DNA from: Solanum dulcamara
Taxonomy: Eukaryota; Streptophyta; Magnoliopsida; Solanales; Solanaceae
NCBI RefSeq assembly: GCF_947179165.1
Contig: NC_077242.1
Span: 55,980,097 to 56,044,096 of the forward strand
Direction: 5' to 3'
DNA: 64,000 nucleotides
The position numbers were made by a program, and so were the translations under genes. Shown in pieces: positions 58,380 to 64,000 of the stretch. Within the stretch, counting starts at the first letter, position 1, and every line of letters begins with the position of its first letter. The notes below the pieces were generated by a model. That model had not been told where the DNA came from. It ran no database searches and worked only from the letters and a program-made list of their open reading frames with translations.

Positions 58380-58960
58380 TTATTCTCTTCCAAATGAACT
58401 CCCAATCGGGCTAATCTGTGTACCTCCTTCGCCAATTCTCTCCTTCGCCAATTCTCTCCTTCCTTCCTCCACGTGGGCAGTGCTACCCATAGACAACCTT
58501 CTAAGAGAATCATCAACTACATTAGCTTTACCTAGATGGTAGAGGATGCTCATATCATAGTCCTTGAGTAGCTCAAGCCATCTTTTTTGCCTCAGGTTGA
58601 GTTCATTCTGGCTAAAGACGTATTGCAAGCTCTTGTGATCAGTGAATACATCAACATGCACTCCAAACAAGTAGTGGCGCCAAATTTCAGCGCGAACACC
58701 ACAGCTGCCAGCTCAAGGTCATGAGTTGGGTAATTCTTCTCATGAACCTTAAGTTGTCTCGAAACATAGGCTATCACCTTTCCCCTCTGCATCAGTACAC
58801 AACCCAAACCGATTCTAGATGTATCACAATAGATCACAAAGCCCTCTGTACCATCGGGCAAGGTTAGAATAGGGGCAGTGGTTAGCTTAGTCTTCAATTT
58901 CTGGAAACTCTCCTCACAAGCCTCGGACCATTGGAACTTAGCTTCTTTTGAGTCAGCTTA
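58380..58960 (-). pseudogene. RNase H of F
   Basis: Open pieces 58897-58592 ([60 protein letters not shown]) and 58670-58380 ([34 protein letters not shown]) in different frames. Frameshifts are near 58945, near 58680, and at the 16-bp duplication 58431-58462. Catalytic-type Asp, Glu and Asp residues are visible in the YCD, DLELA and TDHKS motifs. It degrades the RNA strand during cDNA synthesis. Confidence 0.87.
58431..58462 (-). repeat. 16-bp tandem duplication causing a frameshift in pol of F
   Basis: GCCAATTCTCTCCTTC occurs twice in a row (58431-58446, 58447-58462). 16 is not a multiple of three, which explains the frame change between RNase H and integrase. Confidence 0.93.
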
Positions 58961-59700
58961 GTCAATGGTGATGATATGGAAGAGAATCTCTTTATGAAAC
59001 TTCGATAATAGCCAGCCAAACCCAAGAAGCTCCTTATCTCTGTCGGGGATGTGGGTCTGGGCCAACTCTTCACTGCCTCAATTTTTTGAGCATCAACCTG
59101 GATACCATCTCCAGATATAATGTGGCCTAGGAAGGCCACTGATGCATGCCAAAATTCACATTTGGAGAACTTTGCATATAATACCTGGTCTCTCAAAGTT
59201 TGCAAGACGACTCTAAGATGATAGGCACGCTCTTCCTCATTCTTGGAGTAAACCAGAATATCATCTATGAACACAATCATAAACATATCAAGATATGGCT
59301 TGAATACTCGGTTCATGAGATCCATAAAAACGACGGGGGCATTAGTCAACCCAAAGGACATGAACAAGAATTCGAAGTGGCCATAATGAGTTCAGAAAGC
59401 AGTCTTCGGAATATCACATTCTCTCACCTTCAACTGGTGGTAGCCGGATCTCAAGTCTATCTTTGAGAAACAAGTGGCACCCTGAAGTTGATCGAATAAG
59501 TCATCTATTCTGGGGAGAGAGTATTTGTTCTTTACGGTGACCTTATTGAGCTGTCTGTAGTCAATACACATCCTAAGGGACCCATTTTTTTTTCGAACAA
59601 ATAGGACCGGAGCTCCTTATGGTGAGATACTCGGCCTAATAAATCCCTTATCTAATAAGTCTTTCAACTGCTCCTTTAACTCTCTCAACTCAGTTGGGGC
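58894..59700 (-). pseudogene. Reverse transcriptase of F
   Basis: Begins with ELKEQLKDLLDKGFIRPSISP, then after a TAA (59617) [41 protein letters not shown] and, after a TGA (59392), [25 protein letters not shown]. The catalytic loop [12 protein letters not shown] (F-I-D-D at 59271-59257) is intact. The connection shows [13 protein letters not shown] and [20 protein letters not shown]. The frame is lost near 58945. With the two stops read through this is a full-length chromovirus RT. Confidence 0.9.
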
Positions 59701-60330
59701 CATTCTATATGGAGGAATTGAGATAGGCTGGGTTTCAGGAAGAATATCAATCCCAAATTCAATCTCCCTATCAAGAGGGACTCCAGGCAGATCTTCAGGA
59801 AAGATATTCAGAAACTCGTTGACAATCAGAATCGACTCAAGGGATGGAGACTCAATGCTGTCATCTTTCACTCGGACAATGTGATAAACACACCCTTTTG
59901 AGATTAGATTCCTGGCCCTAAGGTATGAAATAAACTTACCCTTAGGCGCAACAGGACTACCCTTCCACTCTATGAAAGCCTCATTTGGGAATTTGAACGT
60001 GACAATCTGAGTTCTATAATTAATGGAGGCATAACAGACATAGAGCCAGTCCATGCCAAGGATCACGTCAAAGTCAACCATGTCCAACTCAACTAGGTCG
60101 GCCAAGGTATCCTTGTGATAAATGGACATAGTGCAATCCCTATAGACTCTCTCAGCTAAGACAGAATCACCGACAGGAGTGTCCATACAAAAGGGCTCAA
60201 GAAGACGTTCAAGAATTTTATTGAATTTACTAGCCACATAAGGAGTCACAAAAGATAGGGTGGCACCCGGATCCATCAAAACATAGCAATCAAGAGAAGA
60301 GACTCGAATCATACCCGTCACGACATTTGG
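59701..60330 (-). pseudogene. Aspartic protease of F
   Basis: Part of the long open frame 61014-59617. The active site is CYVLMDPGATLSFVTP (about 60285-60240); D-P-G-A/S is the usual form in Tekay. VDFDVILGMDWL follows, and the linker to RT has FPEDLPGVPLDREIEFGIDI and PPYRMAPTEL. No break within this part, so the protease itself is intact. Confidence 0.88.
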
Positions 60331-61593
60331 AGAGTCCTCTTGATCTTGGCGACTACCCATGGCATATAAACGGTTTGTACCTCCGCTAGTGCCTGAAGTA
60401 GTGCTTCTCTGATTACCTTTAGCCGGTGGTGCGGTGGCAGAATGCTGGACTCTATTTCCCCCTATTGGACACTCCCTCTGAAAATGCCCTATTTGGCTGC
60501 ATTTATAACAACCAACCCTTTCCGCTCTGCATTCTCCCAAGTGGAGCCTACCACATATACTACATGATGGCTTCCCCCTCGCACCTTGACTTACACTGGC
60601 CTGGGATTGAGAACACTGGGGTCTGAAATTCTGACGACTCTTTCCCTGCCGATCATACATGTTCTGTGGCATAGGTGCGCCGGCGGCAGATGAGGCATGA
60701 TGGGGAGGCCTCTTCTGGAAGAAGGACCTGTTTCCCTTGCTTTGCCTCAGTTCACCCTCAGGGCCCGCTGATTTTGCCTTCTTACTCAGGTGCTCCTCTC
60801 TGTCTTTTCTTTTCTCATCCTCCACCTGTTGAGCATACACCATTAGTCTCGAAATATCCATGTCTAAGATCAATAATGCTGCTTTGCACTCCTTCTTCAC
60901 ATGCCTCCCTAATCCGGAGACGAACTTCCTCATCTTTGACCTCACATCAAGAATCATTTCTGGAGCATACCTGGACAGCTGGATGAACTTCAGGCCATAC
61001 TCCTTAACTGTCATTCCCTCCTATTTCAGATTGACAAATTCCTCCACCTTTGCTTCCCTCAATTCTCGGGGAAAGAAGTGATCAAGAAAAGCTCCCTCAA
61101 ATTCATCCCACCTAGCAGGTTCAGCATCTTCACCTCTACCTTATTCCCATTGGTTATACCAAATGTTTGCCACATCTTTGAGTTGATAAGACACCAACTC
61201 AACTCCCTCAATTTCCGTAGCATGCATAGCTTTCAGAATCTTCCACATCTCATCGATAAAGTTTTGGGGGTCTTCATCGACCTTAGAACCCGTGAATGCC
61301 GGTGGATTCATTCTCAGAAAGTCTCTAATTCTAGTGGCAATAGATGGCTCCTGGAAACTAGAGCTGAGGGTCGGCGAACTCTGCTTACCATTTCGGGTAG
61401 CCATAAGTTGCGTGAGCATTGCAATTGCCCCTCGAAATTCTGCCTCTGATGTGGGTGCATGTGGAGTAGATGGCACTTGGGGTGCCTCTGAGTATCTCGC
61501 AGGTAGGCCTCTAGCCCTTGCCGGGCGTGCCTCGGACTGTGGCATCCCTGCATTATCAATATTCCTCTGGCTAGCGGTACGTTTAGGAGGCAT
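60331..61593 (-). pseudogene. gag of F
   Basis: Met at 61593: MPPKRTASQRNIDN, a Pro/Ala-rich N-terminus, then IRDFLRMNPPAFTGSKVDEDPQNFIDEM and VSYQLKDVANIWYNQWE. The TAA (61141) and a TAG (61021) break it between there and EGMTVKEYGLKFIQLSRYAP. Two zinc knuckles lie at about 60570-60470: C-x2-C...(LHLGEC) and the canonical CYKCSQIGHFQREC (C-x2-C-x4-H-x4-C). All gag pieces share one frame with protease and RT, so gag and pol were translated as one polyprotein. Confidence 0.9.
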
Positions 61594-61795
61594 TATCTGT
61601 AACGTATAAACGCACGAATTAGAAGGGAAGTTTCTTAGAGTTTAACTCCATCGCACGAATTCAGAGTATGAAAGAAGTGAAAAAATTTCCTAATGTCCTA
61701 TAGCCTCCTGCTTATAAGTGTGGTGCACAACACACCCATAAGCAAGACTCTACTTGACACGACTTCATAGACTCCCTAGGACACTTGAACTCTGT

Positions 61796-61807
61796 GCTCT
61801 GATATCA
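61796..61807 (-). other. Primer binding site of F
   Basis: The minus strand reads TGATATCAGAGC, one mismatch from the tRNA-iMet site TGGTATCAGAGC, four bases inside the LTR. Confidence 0.85.
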
Positions 61808-61811
61808 TGTT

Positions 61812-64000
61812 TGTCATGCCCCGGGAGGGTACCCTAGACGTAACTGGAACTTAAAAGCCATTTCTGACCTTCAAGCGAACCACCTGATTCAATCACATCA
61901 TCATTCAATCACACTCACCCAAATGAGGGGTCAACCATAACATACTATCCACATTGCAGGGCCGAAGGCCAAACATATTCAACAAAACAAAACAAGTAAA
62001 ATAGGACCCCTCAAAATAACAGTCCAACTTTCCCACACTCTAGTCTATGTAGCCTCTATCAAAGTCTAGAAGGTGCCAATGACAAGCCCATGGCTACCAA
62101 CAATCAAGATAAAGGAAACAACAACAACAAAACTATACAAGGAACTCAACATCCTCCGGAAATTAGGAGGGCTCACCGACTAGCTGGGAGTGTAAGTGGA
62201 TCTTCAATGGGGCGTTGGTTGATGATCTCTGGTACCTGTCGCTGCATCATAAAACAATGCAGGCCAAATGGCGCCAGTACATGGAATGTACGAGTATGTA
62301 AAATGGCCGGAGGAAACAACATCAAGAAAACATCAATATCAACTCAGGATCTTAGCTCATATACATATATATATATAACCATTCACTCCAGTGCCCTAAA
62401 TCTAACAAGAATAGTTTAGACCGGACCAAATCTCATAAACCACTCAACTCAACTAACCAAGAGCACTATCAAGGCCTAAATGGGAGTTTCTCTTAACCGA
62501 CAACCATCACCTATGAGCCGGTGATAGTATAATAATCAGACGTTGTTGCCACATCCGTCCATACCTTGCCAGGGCATGAATGCCTCCCTAATCATGGATA
62601 CCATCGATTAGTCAGGTCCTATCATTTAAGGACAATAAAAATAGAAAATATTCGACTTTAACGGTTCGATCCCAAGAGAAGCATCCGACTTTAACTGTTC
62701 CATCCCTACCTACGTTGGCGGCGTAGTTTCTCGGGTTCGAGTATGGACTATACTCTCACCCGCCTCGGTGCTCGATACTCCTCCCATGATTCCATGCTCA
62801 TAAAAATCCTCCAATCATTTCATGTGGTACATTTCCACCTCATCAACTCGGTTCTCATTTCAACTCAATTAAGTCATAATGGCAAGTCTCGTCTAGGCCT
62901 TTGTCCACTCGTCAATTCCATCCTCAAATCAACTCAATCAAGCCTCATTTACATAAACATTTATGATATCTCCTCAAGATTCGGCACAACTCTATGACTT
63001 CTACTCAACCATTCATGTAGGATAGCACATTTAAGGAAATTGACTTAAGCAACATAATCACATGGCTAAAGAGATCAACAAAATGTAACAACAAGTCATC
63101 TCCATCAACTCATAATAACATGAAGGATTTTAGGGACTTCTTAGCTCAACAACATCAACACATATAGCATCAAATAAATAGGAGGCAAAGTTCATACAAA
63201 CATAATCCATGCCAAGAAACTCTATTTTCATGAACATCTAACTTCAAGGCAAGAGTAGGGCACATGGGTGGACTCAACCCATATTTTGGATAGCCTTACA
63301 TACCTTAGTGAAGATTTGGAGAGAACCTTGTTGTTGGGTCTTCAAGGGAGGACTCAAATCTTGAAACTCTTGGGACAAATCTTTGTTGAGAATGGAGAAG
63401 AAGAAGATGAAGAAGAGAGAGGGAGAGAGGCACTTCTAGGGCTTTTAGAGAGAGAGAGAGCTGGAAATTTTGATCCCAAAATGACCAAGGGTAATACATA
63501 TATAATTTGGGTATGTTCCCAAATTGCCCCTCTTTAAAAGTTCTGAAAATAGGCTAAAAATGCACCTGGCGCGATAGTGGCGCATCGCGCCATTGCCGTG
63601 CCAGGCTGAATACGCCTAAAACCTGCACACCTCGTAGTGGCGTGCCGCACCAGAGACCAAACTACTGAGGCATGTTTCTGGCGTGATAGTGGCGCGTCGC
63701 GCCATTGCAGCGCCAGGCTGAATACGCCTAAAACCTGCACACCTCGTAATGGCGCGCCGCGCCAGAGACCAAACTACTGAGGCATGTTTCTTGCGCGATA
63801 GTGGCGCGTCGCGCCCTTACAGCGCCAAGGCCATATTTTCTGGGTTCTGGAATTTGGCCTGAAAAACCCTGCACAACTTTTAGTGGCGCGTCGCGCCAAG
63901 GACCAAACTACTGAGGCATGTTTTTGGCGCGATAGTGGCGCGTCGCGCCCTTACAGCGCCAAGGCCATTTCCCCAGCAGTTGCAACCCAGGCCAAAAATG
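61812..64000 (-). repeat. 5' LTR of F (right copy, incomplete)
   Basis: Matches the left LTR from its first base to the window end, which corresponds to about 56341 in the left copy. It starts TGTCATGCCCCGG. It has one extra 112-bp unit in the GC-palindrome region and a short deletion near 62815. Confidence 0.92.
63603..63826 (-). repeat. 112-bp tandem duplication in the right LTR of F
   Basis: The AGGCTGAATACGCC unit starts at 63603 and again at 63715 (period 112); the left LTR has only one unit (from 56069). Each unit holds two GC palindromes, so the array is larger here. Confidence 0.85.

Larger units (their letters stand above)
54230..64000 (-). mobile_element. Tekay/Del chromovirus F (cut by the window end)
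   Basis: Left LTR 54230-56725, right LTR from 61812, running off the window. Between them on the minus strand: primer site, gag with zinc knuckles, protease, RT, RNase H, integrase, chromodomain and polypurine tract. This is the complete chromovirus order, and the chromodomain plus the RT/IN style fit Tekay. The LTRs are alike at nearly every block, so it is young relative to A and B, yet gag-pol has about six stops and three frameshifts. By comparison of LTRs the missing end should lie roughly 385 bp past the window. Confidence 0.92.

Overview
The window is plant nuclear heterochromatin made almost entirely of nested LTR retrotransposons. I found no credible host gene, rRNA, tRNA or CRISPR array. 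The element families (Athila-type and Tekay/Del-type chromovirus Ty3/gypsy elements, tRNA-iMet primer sites, long LTRs beginning TGTTACACCCCG or TGTCACACCCCG) point to a dicot. From general familiarity with such repeats I favour a Solanaceae-like genome; that part is inference, not proof. A pericentromeric position is likely.

Layout: an Athila-like element A (+ strand) spans 61-50295, bounded by a perfect 5-bp duplication GAACC (56-60 and 50296-50300). A short element on the minus strand, a gag-protease-only element with no reverse transcriptase (1311-4661), sits inside A's 5' LTR. A second Athila-like element B (minus strand, 7091-44041) interrupts A's pol. B's gag is in turn split by a 24.8-kb insertion (17288-42054) whose inner coding part D runs on the + strand while its outer LTR sequences run on the minus strand. 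D contains a Tekay-type derivative in the form LTR-internal-LTR-internal-LTR (25451-37333), flanked by a perfect AGCAT duplication. The middle Tekay LTR carries a further poly(T)-headed insertion (31756-31925). That makes five nested layers.

Right of A lie an unresolved repeat-like stretch (50301-51776), an LTR-like sequence starting TGTCACACCCC (51777 to about 53200) and an AT-rich spacer. A fairly young, nearly full-length Tekay chromovirus F (minus strand, 54230 to beyond 64000) follows. F retains gag with zinc knuckles, protease, reverse transcriptase, RNase H, integrase and a chromodomain, but has several stop codons and frameshifts.

How the parts relate: every coding region belongs to retrotransposon replication (gag particle, protease, RT/RNase H, integrase, and the Athila second ORF) and all are broken. 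Points most worth a second look: (1) the gag-protease element, possibly mobilised in trans by a full gypsy partner; (2) the Tekay dimer, whose middle LTR is a 3'LTR/5'LTR chimera, as unequal LTR-LTR crossing over predicts; (3) the apparent inversion of an Athila internal domain between its own LTRs; (4) a GC-palindrome array next to the TATA box in the LTR of F. All boundaries were read by eye; domain edges in decayed pseudogenes are approximate.
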